The position numbers and the translations under genes were made by a program. Shown in pieces: positions 53,512 to 61,645 of a DNA stretch of 64,000 bases. The DNA is taken from contig NZ_JAPYZV010000002.1 in assembly GCF_027812955.1 (NCBI RefSeq), positions 310,001-374,000 of the forward strand, in the 5' to 3' direction. Position 1 is the stretch's first letter, and each line of letters opens with the position of its first letter. The stretch is from Pedococcus sp. 5OH_020 (GTDB lineage Bacteria > Actinomycetota > Actinomycetes > Actinomycetales > Dermatophilaceae). Below the pieces are notes generated by a model. It was not told where the DNA came from. It made no database searches and saw nothing but the letters and a program-made list of their open reading frames with translations.

Positions 53512-54404
53512 CAGGCGGCCGCGCGGCTTGCCCGGTGACGTCGGATGCCGTACGAGGTGCCGGTCATGACGGCGGCCGTGCCGAGGGCCACCGCAGCGCC
53601 ACCGAGGGGCAGCATCGGCACGTCCTGGGTCAGGGCGTTCCCGCCACAGGTGACCTTCCCGAGGTCCAGAGACAGGATCGAGCTGTTCGGGCCGAGGCCG
53701 ATGTGCAGGGCCGTCGCCGACGTGGTGGGACCCGTCGTGTCGACCTGGTTCACCGCCACGCTCAGGACCGAGCTGAACGGCGCCGGGATGCTGGCCGGCT
53801 GGTTGACGTCGATCGGGATGACCACCGCCGGGCCGGGGATGCCGAGGACCGTCGCCTGGGCGATGATCTTGACGTTCGCCAGGGTGGAGCCGGCCGAGAA
53901 CCCGGTGGTGGAGTCCGCGGTCGCCGCCGTGCAGTAGCTGTACAGCGAGCTGGCCTCGATGCGGAACGTGTAGCCCGTGCCGAGGACGCTGAAGCTGGGA
54001 AGGTTCACGATGGCGGGGCCGGCGGTCGTCGCCGTGCAGGTCCCGTCGCTTCCGAGGGTGAGCGCGCCACCGGTGCCCACGATGCCGGCACAGGCTGCAG
54101 AGGTGCCGTCGCTCGAGGCGATGGCGGTCTGCGAGTACACGCCGGTGTTGGCCAGTGTCTCGCCCGGCAGCAGCGGGATGGCGCCACTGAGGGTACTGAC
54201 GACCTGCGGGACGCTGCCGTCGTCCACTGCCTTGGAGATCGGGATGAGCGGCGTGGAGAGAGCCGCGACGTTGATGGCCGAGGCCGTCGACTGGCTGACC
54301 GTGGCGGCCTGTGCCGCGGCCGCGGAGCCGAGCACGACGGCGAGCGCCACCGCCGTGACGCGGACGGACTTCCCCACCGCCGTACGTAGAGAGAGGGTTT
54401 TCAT
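53511..54404 (-). CDS. Secreted surface protein with C-terminal membrane anchor (choice-of-anchor-P-like), exosortase candidate substrate
   Basis: Protein of 297 residues. Signal peptide about 1-33 (VRVTAVALAVVLGSAAAAQA), Ala/Ser/Thr/Gly-rich beta-type ectodomain with four Cys, TTSATALHIGLGPNSS as in choice-of-anchor P proteins, and a tripartite C-terminus: short motif MLPLGG, hydrophobic AAVALGTAAVMTGTSYG, then basic IRRHRASR. That is the layout of a sortase or exosortase signal, although neither PEP nor LPxTG is intact. Encoded in overlap with the glycosyltransferase (ATGA) and wecB, downstream of the exosortase, so it is the best target candidate. Confidence 0.8.
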   Translation of the reverse strand: MKTLSLRTAVGKSVRVTAVALAVVLGSAAAAQAATVSQSTASAINVAALSTPLIPISKAVDDGSVPQVVSTLSGAIPLLPGETLANTGVYSQTAIASSDGTSAACAGIVGTGGALTLGSDGTCTATTAGPAIVNLPSFSVLGTGYTFRIEASSLYSYCTAATADSTTGFSAGSTLANVKIIAQATVLGIPGPAVVIPIDVNQPASIPAPFSSVLSVAVNQVDTTGPTTSATALHIGLGPNSSILSLDLGKVTCGGNALTQDVPMLPLGGAAVALGTAAVMTGTSYGIRRHRASRAAA

Positions 54405-55819
54405 AGTGCCTTCCTGGATGGTTCGCCCATGGCCACCGGAGCCATGCGCGGGTGTGAGCCAACGGGTCCCCCGCCAGCGGTGCCGAGCACGCGGGCGGTC
54501 TTCACCCAGTTGTCCTGTGCTCGGAGAATTCGGTAGAAGCCGCGCCAGACGGCCGCGAGCATCGCGTACGTGTAGAGCCAGTAGCCGAGCCCGAGAAGCA
54601 GGGCGCGACGCCGCGTCATGGTGGGCTCGCAGCGCAGGCGGTAGATGGTCGCCCACACCGCCAGCGGCGCGATGCCGAAGACGAGGACAAGCGGGATCAG
54701 CCCCCAGGCGCCGTCGAGGAACCACGCCCCGAGTCCCCCCGGAGCGGTGAAGGCGAACGTGCCAAGCACCGCGGCGGCGGTGAGGTAGACGATCGTGCCG
54801 AGCACCTGCGTCCACGGGACGAGCAGGAAGTAGCTGATCTCCAAGGCCGACGGGGTGCTGATATGAGGACTCACCAGCACCTGTCGGAGGTACTTGGCGC
54901 ACTGCATCCCGCCCTGCGCCCACCGAGTTCGCTGACGCAGCAGCGCGCTGAGCCCGGGCAGGCCCTCCTGGGCCACCCAGGTGTCGTCGCAGTACCGGTT
55001 ACGGCGGCCGGAGAGCAGCACATGCAGGCCCAGCTCGAAGTCCTCGAGCAGGGAGCCATGCCACGGTGTCCCCGCGCGCTCGGCGATGGTGTTGAGCGCG
55101 CCGAGGCGCGAGAACTGGCCGTTTCCCCCCATGCCGGCGCTACCGATGCGGTGGCGCAGGTGCTGCATCGCGGCGATGACGGTCCGGAACTCGAGGTCCT
55201 GGAGGGTCACCAGCAGCCGTCCGAGGCGCGTTGCCGCGGCCGGGTCGTCGGCTCCCGTCTCCGCCAGGCCACGGTTCAGCATGCGGACCTGGATCTGCAC
55301 TGCTCCCACCTCAGGGTCGGCGAAGCCGCCGTCGCCCGCCAGGATGCCGAGGGCGTCGGGGGCCAGCCGGCCGTCGGCGTCCAGCACTCCGACGACCACC
55401 GTCTCCGGGTTCAGACCGGGTGAGGTGTCGGCCAGCCAGGCGCTCAGGTGGCGCCAGGCCGAGTTCAGCGCCTCGCCCTTCCCCTGCTGGGCGTCCGGCG
55501 GCCGCCGGCTCACGACGTGGATGCGGGTGTCCTGACTGGCCAGGGACGCCAGAACCTCACCCGTGCGGTCGGTGGAGGCGTCGTCGATGCACCACACGTG
55601 CGCTTCGGGGAAGTCGGCCCGGAGTCGGCTCAGCGAGCGCCCGATCACGGCGTCCTCGTTCAGGCAGGGGATGAAGAAGTGCCAGGACAGGTCCCCGGAC
55701 GGCGCGGCGCTGGAGGGCTGACGCCGGACGTAGGGGACCAGGATCGCGGTGACGTAGCTGAGGAAGACGACGCAGAGGACCAGTGCGGCGAGGTCGACCT
55801 GTGCGGAGAGGCCGGTCAT
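54401..55819 (-). CDS. Processive family 2 glycosyltransferase, membrane-bound
   Basis: Glycosyltransferase of 472 residues related to cellulose/poly-GlcNAc synthases. One N-terminal helix (AALVLCVVFLSYVTAILVPY), a cytoplasmic GT2 domain with IPCLNEDAVIG, WCIDDASTDRTGE, VGVLDADGRLAPDALG, SLLEDFELGLHVL and the processivity motif LRQRTRWAQGG, then three or four C-terminal helices. The D,D,D,Q(R/Q)RW set is complete. It probably polymerises or adds a ManNAc/GlcNAc-type sugar at the membrane, using WecB product. Its start overlaps the exosortase stop. Confidence 0.92.
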   Translation of the reverse strand: MTGLSAQVDLAALVLCVVFLSYVTAILVPYVRRQPSSAAPSGDLSWHFFIPCLNEDAVIGRSLSRLRADFPEAHVWCIDDASTDRTGEVLASLASQDTRIHVVSRRPPDAQQGKGEALNSAWRHLSAWLADTSPGLNPETVVVGVLDADGRLAPDALGILAGDGGFADPEVGAVQIQVRMLNRGLAETGADDPAAATRLGRLLVTLQDLEFRTVIAAMQHLRHRIGSAGMGGNGQFSRLGALNTIAERAGTPWHGSLLEDFELGLHVLLSGRRNRYCDDTWVAQEGLPGLSALLRQRTRWAQGGMQCAKYLRQVLVSPHISTPSALEISYFLLVPWTQVLGTIVYLTAAAVLGTFAFTAPGGLGAWFLDGAWGLIPLVLVFGIAPLAVWATIYRLRCEPTMTRRRALLLGLGYWLYTYAMLAAVWRGFYRILRAQDNWVKTARVLGTAGGGPVGSHPRMAPVAMGEPSRKAL

Positions 55820-56361
55820 GCCGGCGCCGCCGACGGTCGGCTCGCGAGCAGCCGGATGAAGAGCGTTGCGCCGATGACGAAACCGACCGTCGTGATCGCC
55901 GAGCCGAGGAACACGTGCGTCGCCTCGTAGCCACGCTCAAAGCCCCAGTGCTTCATGGCGCCGATGATCACCGCGAACCTCACCTGGTTCGAGATGACGA
56001 AGACGGCCATGAGCTCTATCGCACTGACCACCACCCGGCGCACCGGCAGGTCCCGGAAGTAGGCGAACGGGGACGCGGCGATGAGGAACACGCCCAGGAG
56101 CGGACCGATGCTGCACCCTGGAGTCAGGCTGATGCCGAAACGATGCCCTTGGATGAGGAAGAGCAGCGCCGTCTGGACGTGCTCGGTGTTGACACCCGCC
56201 CATCCCAGCAGGGTGTGCTGCACATAGGCCTCGAAGACCCGGACGTCTCGGGCGAAGACGAGCAGAGCCACACCGGATGCGGCGAGCATCAGACTGAGTA
56301 CCTGCCGCCGCATCCGACGCAGCCGGCGAAGATGCCGGCGGTGCGCCATCGGTGGCGCCAC
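55816..56361 (-). CDS. Exosortase/archaeosortase family protein, single-domain (XrtP-like)
   Basis: Membrane transpeptidase-like protein of 181 residues with about five helices. The exosortase catalytic residues are visible: Cys83 in SLTPGCSIGPLLGVF, Arg128 in ISNQVRFAV and His149 in EATHVFLGS. Exosortases cleave C-terminal sorting signals and attach proteins to the envelope, in Gram-negatives with EPS genes; this small form fits the Gram-positive exosortase types described for actinobacteria. GTG at 56361; an ATG at 56349 is equally possible. The start lies 7 bases after the 50-residue peptide gene and the stop overlaps the glycosyltransferase. Confidence 0.85.
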   Translation of the reverse strand: MAPPMAHRRHLRRLRRMRRQVLSLMLAASGVALLVFARDVRVFEAYVQHTLLGWAGVNTEHVQTALLFLIQGHRFGISLTPGCSIGPLLGVFLIAASPFAYFRDLPVRRVVVSAIELMAVFVISNQVRFAVIIGAMKHWGFERGYEATHVFLGSAITTVGFVIGATLFIRLLASRPSAAPA

Positions 56362-56368
56362 TGGTGGC

Positions 56369-56521
56369 TCAGCCCTTCATGACCGTGGCACTGCGCACCA
56401 GAGCAGCTCCCACGATCAACAGGGCGAGAGCCGCGAAAACGAAGGCGGGTGCCTCGAACCCGGTGTAGGCAAGAGTGCCCGACGCCGCGCCAGCAGAGAG
56501 TCCCGCGCCTGAACCGTACAT
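56369..56521 (-). CDS. 50-residue LAYTG-containing membrane peptide, first gene of exosortase operon
   Basis: A small gene not covered by ordinary length cut-offs. The product starts MYGSGAGLSAGAASGT, then LAYTGFEAPAFVFAALAL, a hydrophobic helix to about residue 42, and ends VRSATVMKG. LAYTG resembles the LPxTG/LAxTG sortase motif followed by a membrane anchor, but there is no N-terminal signal peptide and few basic residues. A GGGAG Shine-Dalgarno lies about 9 bases before the ATG, the gene leads the operon, and the exosortase starts 7 bases after its stop. It may be a substrate, pilot or regulator of the exosortase; none of this is tested. Confidence 0.75.
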   Translation of the reverse strand: MYGSGAGLSAGAASGTLAYTGFEAPAFVFAALALLIVGAALVRSATVMKG

Positions 56522-56599
56522 GTCTGGAAAGCTCCCTTAGTCGTAACCAACGTCCGGGGGTAAGAGGCCCGCGCGTGGAACCGGTGACGCCGGCCAAAC

Positions 56600-56615
56600 T
56601 GTGATCTACGTCACC
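56600..56615. promoter_or_regulatory. CRP-like site upstream of the exosortase operon
   Basis: TGTGA-TCTACG-TCACC, matching the CRP-family consensus TGTGA-N6-TCACA at nine of ten positions. It lies 79 bases upstream of the small peptide ATG and 130 bases from the divergent copA start, a good distance for activating the exosortase operon. The next bases (GTACGTAC) are also palindromic. Confidence 0.6.
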
Positions 56616-56710
56616 AGTACGTACGGATGGCCGACGGCCGGTGCCGACCAGGCGTCCAGCCACGCGCCCGTTCGGTCGGCTCACAGCGTTCCTCGCGCAC
56701 GCGGCGCGCG

Positions 56711-56738
56711 TTGACGTCATACCCCTGGGGGGTATGGT
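56711..56738 (+). promoter_or_regulatory. copA promoter with CsoR operator
   Basis: TTGACG (56711-56716), 16-base spacer, TATGGT (56733-56738), then six bases to the ATG. The operator ATACCCC-N3-GGGGTAT (56719-56735) fills the spacer. Arms and spacing to the start are identical to csoR, so CsoR represses copA and the mRNA is probably leaderless. Confidence 0.88.
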
Positions 56739-56744
56739 GGGGCC

Positions 56745-59165
56745 ATGGCAACGCATGACACCGACTCGTCGCAACTCGGCGCAGGCTCGCTCGTGAAGGA
56801 TCCGGTCTGCGGGATGGACGTCGACACGGCGTCGGCCGTGAAGCACACCCTGCCCGCCGGGCAGACCTACTTCTTCTGCTCCGTCCACTGCCGGGAAGGG
56901 TTCGCAGCCGACCCTCACGGCTACCTCGGCCCCCATCCCGGAGACAGCGGGGCGGATGACGACAAGCAGGACGAGCACGACCACGGCCATCACGGCCACC
57001 ACCGGCACGTCCACGGACACCACGCCGGGGCAGCGATCCCTGGGGCAGGCGACGTGGCGGAGTGGACATGCCCGATGCACCCCGAGGTCCGCAAGCCCGG
57101 GCCCGGCTCCTGCCCGATCTGCGGGATGGCCCTCGAGCCGGTGATGGTCACGGCGGGTGCCGGACCGAGCCCGGAGCTGGCCGACATGACGCGCCGGTTC
57201 TGGGTCGGGGTCGCCCTGTCAGTTCCCGTGCTCGTCCTCAGCATGGGTCGCTCACTGGTCCCGGGATTCGCCGACGCCATCTCGGCGTCCGCGTCGGCGT
57301 GGGTCCAGCTCGTCCTGGCGACACCGGTGGTCCTCTGGGCAGGGTGGCCGTTCTTCGTGCGGGCGTGGACGTCGGTGCGGACAGCGACGCTCAACATGTT
57401 CACGCTCATCGCGATGGGGACCGGCGTCGCGTGGGTCTTCAGCGTCATCGCCACCGTCGCGCCCGGCATCTTCCCGGACGCGTTCCGGATGGACGGCGCA
57501 GTCGAGGTCTACTTCGAGGCTGCGTCCGTCATCACCACGCTGGTGCTGCTGGGTCAGGTGCTCGAGCTACGCGCACGCGAGCAGACGTCCGGGGCCATCC
57601 GTGCCCTGCTGGGCCTGGCGCCCGACACCGCGCGGAGGATCGACCCGGACGGCACAGAGGACGACGTGACGCTCGACCAGGTGACCGTCGGCGACCGGTT
57701 CAGGGTTCGGCCCGGCGAGAAGGTCCCCGTCGACGGGACCGTGGAGGATGGGCGCTCCACGCTCGACGAGTCGTTGGTGACCGGCGAGTCGATGCCGGTC
57801 ACCAAGGCTGTGGGCGACACCGTCATCGGAGGCACCATCAACCAGACGGGCTCGTTGGTCGTGCGCGCCGACAAGGTCGGTCGCGACACCATGCTCGCGC
57901 GGATCGTGCAGATGGTCGCGGAGGCGCAACGGTCGCGAGCGCCGATCCAGCGGGTCGCCGACCAGGTTGCTGCCTGGTTCGTCCCCGCGGTGATCCTCGC
58001 CGCCCTCCTGGCGTTCGTCGTCTGGGCGGCGCTCGGTCCTGACCCGCGCCTGGCTCACGCGCTGGTCGTGGCAGTGTCCGTCCTCATCATCGCCTGCCCT
58101 TGTGCACTCGGACTCGCGACACCGATGTCGATCATGGTGGGAGTCGGGCGAGGCGCCGGGGTGGGCGTGCTGGTCAAGAACGCGGAGGCGCTGGAGGTCC
58201 TGGAGAAGGTCGACATGCTGGTCGTGGACAAGACCGGAACGCTGACCGAGGGGCGGCCCTCGGTCACCGAGGTCGTCGCGGCGCCTGGCGTGGGCGACGA
58301 GGAGCTGCTGAGGCTGGTCGCCGCAGTCGAGCGCGCCTCGGAGCACCCGCTGGCCCGGGCCGTCGTGGAGGCGGCAGCTGACAGGTCCCTGTCGATCCCG
58401 GACGTGAGCGACTTCGACGCACCCGTGGGCAAGGGCGCCAAGGGAACGGTCGAAGGACGGCGCGTCTGCGTCGGTAGTGCGGCCTTCCTGGCCGAGCAGG
58501 GACTGGACCCCGAAGCACTGAGCGAGCCGGCCGACCGCCTTCGCGGTGGGGGTACCACCGTGGTCTTCGTCGCTGTCGACGAGCACGTCTGCGGCCTCAT
58601 CGCGATTGCGGACCCCGTGAAGAAGACCACCTCGGCCGCCCTCCAAGCCCTGCGTGCGGACGGGATCGAGGTGGTCATGCTGACGGGGGACAACCGCGTC
58701 ACTGCCGAGGCCGTGGCAGGCGGCCTCGGGATCGAGCGGGTGGAGGCCGAGGTGCTCCCACAGCACAAGAGTGAGATCGTCACCCGGCTGCGCGCTGAAG
58801 GGCGTGTGGTCGCCATGGCGGGCGACGGCGTCAACGATGCTCCGGCCCTGGTCGCGGCCGACGTGGGCCTCGCCATGGGGTCGGGGACTGACGTGGCGAT
58901 CGAGAGCGCAGGGATCACCCTCCTCAAGGGCGACCTCACCGGCATCGTCGTCGCACGCAGGCTCTCGGCGGCGACGATGTCGAACATCCGGCAGAACCTC
59001 GTGTTCGCGTTCCTCTACAACGTCGCCGGCATCCCGGTCGCCGCAGGGGTGCTGTACCCCGCCTCAGGGCTTCTGCTCTCGCCCATGATCGCCGCCGGTG
59101 CCATGGCCCTGTCATCAGTGAGCGTCATCGGCAACGCGCTTCGCCTGCGAGAGAGACGCCTCTGA
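56745..59165 (+). CDS. copA: Copper-exporting P1B-type ATPase with YHS domain
   Basis: Heavy-metal ATPase of 806 residues. In order: YHS domain (about 17-60, [20 protein letters not shown]), a His/Asp-rich linker (about 70-95), a second metal-binding segment [20 protein letters not shown] (about 105-125), eight helices, TGES actuator motif, the ion-channel CPC in [13 protein letters not shown] (about 448-460), phosphorylation site DKTGTLTEG (about 494) and [10 protein letters not shown] (about 692). The CPC motif plus CsoR operator indicate Cu(I) export rather than zinc or cadmium. Both metal domains replace the usual GMTC type. Leaderless start predicted at 56745. Confidence 0.94.
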   Translation: MATHDTDSSQLGAGSLVKDPVCGMDVDTASAVKHTLPAGQTYFFCSVHCREGFAADPHGYLGPHPGDSGADDDKQDEHDHGHHGHHRHVHGHHAGAAIPGAGDVAEWTCPMHPEVRKPGPGSCPICGMALEPVMVTAGAGPSPELADMTRRFWVGVALSVPVLVLSMGRSLVPGFADAISASASAWVQLVLATPVVLWAGWPFFVRAWTSVRTATLNMFTLIAMGTGVAWVFSVIATVAPGIFPDAFRMDGAVEVYFEAASVITTLVLLGQVLELRAREQTSGAIRALLGLAPDTARRIDPDGTEDDVTLDQVTVGDRFRVRPGEKVPVDGTVEDGRSTLDESLVTGESMPVTKAVGDTVIGGTINQTGSLVVRADKVGRDTMLARIVQMVAEAQRSRAPIQRVADQVAAWFVPAVILAALLAFVVWAALGPDPRLAHALVVAVSVLIIACPCALGLATPMSIMVGVGRGAGVGVLVKNAEALEVLEKVDMLVVDKTGTLTEGRPSVTEVVAAPGVGDEELLRLVAAVERASEHPLARAVVEAAADRSLSIPDVSDFDAPVGKGAKGTVEGRRVCVGSAAFLAEQGLDPEALSEPADRLRGGGTTVVFVAVDEHVCGLIAIADPVKKTTSAALQALRADGIEVVMLTGDNRVTAEAVAGGLGIERVEAEVLPQHKSEIVTRLRAEGRVVAMAGDGVNDAPALVAADVGLAMGSGTDVAIESAGITLLKGDLTGIVVARRLSAATMSNIRQNLVFAFLYNVAGIPVAAGVLYPASGLLLSPMIAAGAMALSSVSVIGNALRLRERRL

Positions 59166-59241
59166 CCGAACGGGCGGCACCTGGGACGAGGGCGCCTACC
59201 GGCCTCGGCTGGTCGCCCCCGCCCAGGCGTTCCTGCGCAGA

Positions 59242-59258
59242 GGGCCCGGAAGGGGCCC
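59242..59258. terminator. Hairpin between copA and arsR (convergent)
   Basis: GGGCCC-GGAAG-GGGCCC, 76 bases after the copA stop and 36 bases from the arsR stop. It can serve both convergent transcripts. Confidence 0.5.
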
Positions 59259-59294
59259 CGTCGGCTGCGAGCGGGACTCGCGCACGGGCGGTTG

Positions 59295-59678
59295 TCAGGA
59301 GTCCGCTGGTGTGCCGCTGACAGTCGCGAACAGGGTGGTCATGGCGGCCATCGCGTCCGGCTTGGCCCTGTAATACACCCAGACGCCGCGCTTCTCGCGG
59401 TCGAGCAGGCCGGACTCGTGCAGCACCTTGAGGTGGTGGCTGATCGTCGGCTGGGACAGGTCGAACGCTGGGGTGAGGTCGCACACACAGGCCTCCCCTC
59501 CCTCGTGGGACAGGACCATCGACATGAGCCGGAGCCTGACCGGGTCGGCGATCGCCTTGAGGAGGCTGGAGACCTGCTCGGCCTGCTCGGCTGGCATCGG
59601 CTCCCGGGCCAAGGGCGTGCAGCACGCCAACGCGCCCTCGGGCTGGATCAACGGCAGCTCCATCAGAGATTCGGACAC
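59295..59678 (-). CDS. ArsR/SmtB-family metalloregulator
   Basis: Repressor of 127 residues. Winged helix about 45-110: SLLKAIADPVRLRLMSMVLS, FDLSQPTISHHLKVLHESGL. Candidate arsenic-binding Cys are the CVC of EACVCDLTP just before the recognition helix and the CC near the N-terminus (ALACCTPLA). GTG at 59678 or ATG at 59663; the upstream in-frame start at 59726 would run through the operators and is unlikely. Divergent from arsI and likely represses it. Confidence 0.9.
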   Translation of the reverse strand: MSESLMELPLIQPEGALACCTPLAREPMPAEQAEQVSSLLKAIADPVRLRLMSMVLSHEGGEACVCDLTPAFDLSQPTISHHLKVLHESGLLDREKRGVWVYYRAKPDAMAAMTTLFATVSGTPADS

Positions 59679-59681
59679 GCA

Positions 59682-59741
59682 TAGATATTGACAGTGATCT
59701 AAGCCTGATGGCAAGGTGGGCAGCATATAGACCGATGTCTA
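59682..59741. promoter_or_regulatory. arsR-arsI intergenic operators
   Basis: Two inverted repeats: TAGAT-N10-ATCTA at 59682-59701, which encloses a perfect -35 TTGACA (59688-59693) reading towards arsI, and TAGAC-N4-GTCTA at 59728-59741, 18 bases before the arsI start. TAGAT/ATCTA half-sites resemble operators of ArsR-family proteins. Confidence 0.65.
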
Positions 59742-59759
59742 ACTCATGGAGGAAGTCCC

Positions 59760-60245
59760 ATGTCCCGTGTGCAACTGGCTCTGCGCGTGTCCGACCTCGA
59801 CGCCTCGATCGAGTTCTACTCCCGCCTGTTCGACACCACCCCGGCCAAGCGACGTCCCGGCTACGCGAACTTCGCCATCGCGGAACCGCCGCTGAAGCTG
59901 GTCCTGCTGGAAGGCCGGCACGGCGAGGACACCCGAATGGACCATCTGGGAGTCGAGGTCGAGTCCACCGACCTGGTCGCGTCGGCCACGAACCGGCTCG
60001 CCGACGCCGGACTCGCCACCCGGATCGAGGACAACACCACGTGTTGCTACGCCGTCCAGAACAAGGTCTGGGTCAACGGCCCCGGAGCTGAGCCGTGGGA
60101 GGTCTACACCGTCACCGCCGATGCCCGCCCGGACCTAGAAGGTGAGACCAGCCTGGAACTGTCCGCCGTAATAGGCGACGGCACCTGCTGCGCGACCGGG
60201 GCCGCGGCCCAAAGCGACTCGAGGGGGGGCCTTGGCTTGCGCTGA
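59760..60245 (+). CDS. arsI: ArsI/CadI-family C-As lyase (VOC)
   Basis: Non-haem iron dioxygenase of 161 residues that cleaves the C-As bond of trivalent organoarsenicals such as methylarsenite. The vicinal pair Cys95-Cys96 in IEDNTTCCYAVQNKVWV binds arsenic; Gln5, His62 and Glu114 have the spacing (57 and 52) of the iron ligands in the actinobacterial ArsI whose structure is known. A further CC lies at about 147-148 in the tail (DGTCCATG). CadI-type annotation refers to the same family. Under ArsR control; no arsenite pump or methyltransferase is in the window. Confidence 0.92.
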   Translation: MSRVQLALRVSDLDASIEFYSRLFDTTPAKRRPGYANFAIAEPPLKLVLLEGRHGEDTRMDHLGVEVESTDLVASATNRLADAGLATRIEDNTTCCYAVQNKVWVNGPGAEPWEVYTVTADARPDLEGETSLELSAVIGDGTCCATGAAAQSDSRGGLGLR

Positions 60246-60262
60246 CGGTCAGGAGTACGCGG

Positions 60263-61645
60263 TCAGAAGTTCTGGGCCATGTTGGCGAACCTGCTGTAGT
60301 GACCTTGGAAGGCGAGGACGAGGTCCTTGGTAGGCCCGTTGCGGTGCTTCGCCACGATGACGTCCGCCTCTCCCTCACGGCTGGGGTCCGAACGGTCGCG
60401 GTGCAGCAGGATCACCATGTCGGCGTCCTGCTCGATGGAGCCTGACTCGCGAAGGTCCGACATCTGAGGTCGCTTGTCGGTGCGCTGCTCGGGGCCTCGG
60501 TTGAGCTGGGAGATGGCGATCACCGGCACCTCGAGCTCCTTGGCCAGGAGCTTCAGCGCCCGCGAGAACTCGGAGACCTCCTGCTGGCGAGACTCCACCT
60601 TCTTACCCGAGGACATCAGCTGGAGGTAGTCGATGACGACGAGCTTGAGGTTGTGCTGCTGCTTGAGCCGGCGGCACTTGGCGCGGATCTCCATCAGCGA
60701 CATGTTCGGGGAGTCATCGATGAAGAGGGGAGAGTCCGAGATCTGGCCCATGATCCGAGCCAGCTTCTTCCAGCCCTGGTCGCCGATGGTCCCCTTGCGC
60801 AGGTCCTGCAGCTGGATCTGTGCTTCTGCGGACAGCACGCGCATGGTGATCTCCGAGCGACTCATCTCAAGGCTGAAGATGGCCGTGGCCATCTTGTGCT
60901 TGATGGCTGCCGCCCGCGCCACGTCCAGCCCCATGGTCGACTTTCCGACCGCGGGCCGAGCGGCCAGCACGATCATCTGGCCGGGATGAAGACCGTGGGT
61001 CAGCTCATCGAGCTCGATGAACCCCGTGGGCACTCCTATCATCTCGCCAGAGTCGCGGCCCGAGGCGACCTCGATCTCGTTCAGTGTCTCCTCGAGCACG
61101 TCGCCGAGCGCGATGTAGTCCTCGCCCCCGCGCTTGTCGGCCACCGCGTACACCTCGGCCTGCGCAGCGTTCACGATGTCCTCGACATCGCCGTTGCCCT
61201 GCTGGTACCCGAGCTGGACGATCCGCGTACCGGCCTCGACGAGCCGCCGGAGCACGGCGCGCTCGCTGACGATCTCTGCGTAGTAGCCGGCGTTCGCTGC
61301 TGTGGGAACCGCCTGGATGAGCGTGTGCAGGTAGGCCTGACCACCGATGCGCTGAAGGTCTCCGCGCTTCGACAGCTCGTCCGAGACCGTGATCGCATCC
61401 GCAGGCTCGCCCCGGCCGTAGAGGTCGAGGATCGCGTCGTAGATGAGCTCATGAGCCGGCCGGTAGAAGTCGGTGCCGCGCAGCCCCTCGACGCAGTCGG
61501 CGATCGCGTCCTTGGAGAGCAGCATGCCGCCAAGGACGGACTGCTCGGCGTGGACGTCCTGCGGCGGGACGCGGTCGTCCGAGCCGGACGGACCGTGTCC
61601 GCCCCCAGAGCTGAAGGCGCTGGTGCTCAGCTCTGCAAGGGACAC
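60263..61645 (-). CDS. dnaB: Replicative DNA helicase DnaB
   Basis: Hexameric helicase of 460 residues. N-terminal domain begins PPQDVHAEQSVLGGMLLSKD; RecA-type core has Walker A VLAARPAVGKSTMGLDVA, the segment AIFSLEMSRSEITMRVLSAE, Walker B LKLVVIDYLQLMSS, ISQLNRGPEQR and the arginine-finger region DADMVILLHRD. No intein is present, unlike in several actinobacteria. GTG at 61645 follows AGGA at about 8 bases; an ATG at 61693 in frame is an alternative. Convergent with arsI. The usual rpsF-ssb-rpsR-rplI neighbours are not in this window. Confidence 0.95.
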   Translation of the reverse strand: MSLAELSTSAFSSGGGHGPSGSDDRVPPQDVHAEQSVLGGMLLSKDAIADCVEGLRGTDFYRPAHELIYDAILDLYGRGEPADAITVSDELSKRGDLQRIGGQAYLHTLIQAVPTAANAGYYAEIVSERAVLRRLVEAGTRIVQLGYQQGNGDVEDIVNAAQAEVYAVADKRGGEDYIALGDVLEETLNEIEVASGRDSGEMIGVPTGFIELDELTHGLHPGQMIVLAARPAVGKSTMGLDVARAAAIKHKMATAIFSLEMSRSEITMRVLSAEAQIQLQDLRKGTIGDQGWKKLARIMGQISDSPLFIDDSPNMSLMEIRAKCRRLKQQHNLKLVVIDYLQLMSSGKKVESRQQEVSEFSRALKLLAKELEVPVIAISQLNRGPEQRTDKRPQMSDLRESGSIEQDADMVILLHRDRSDPSREGEADVIVAKHRNGPTKDLVLAFQGHYSRFANMAQNF

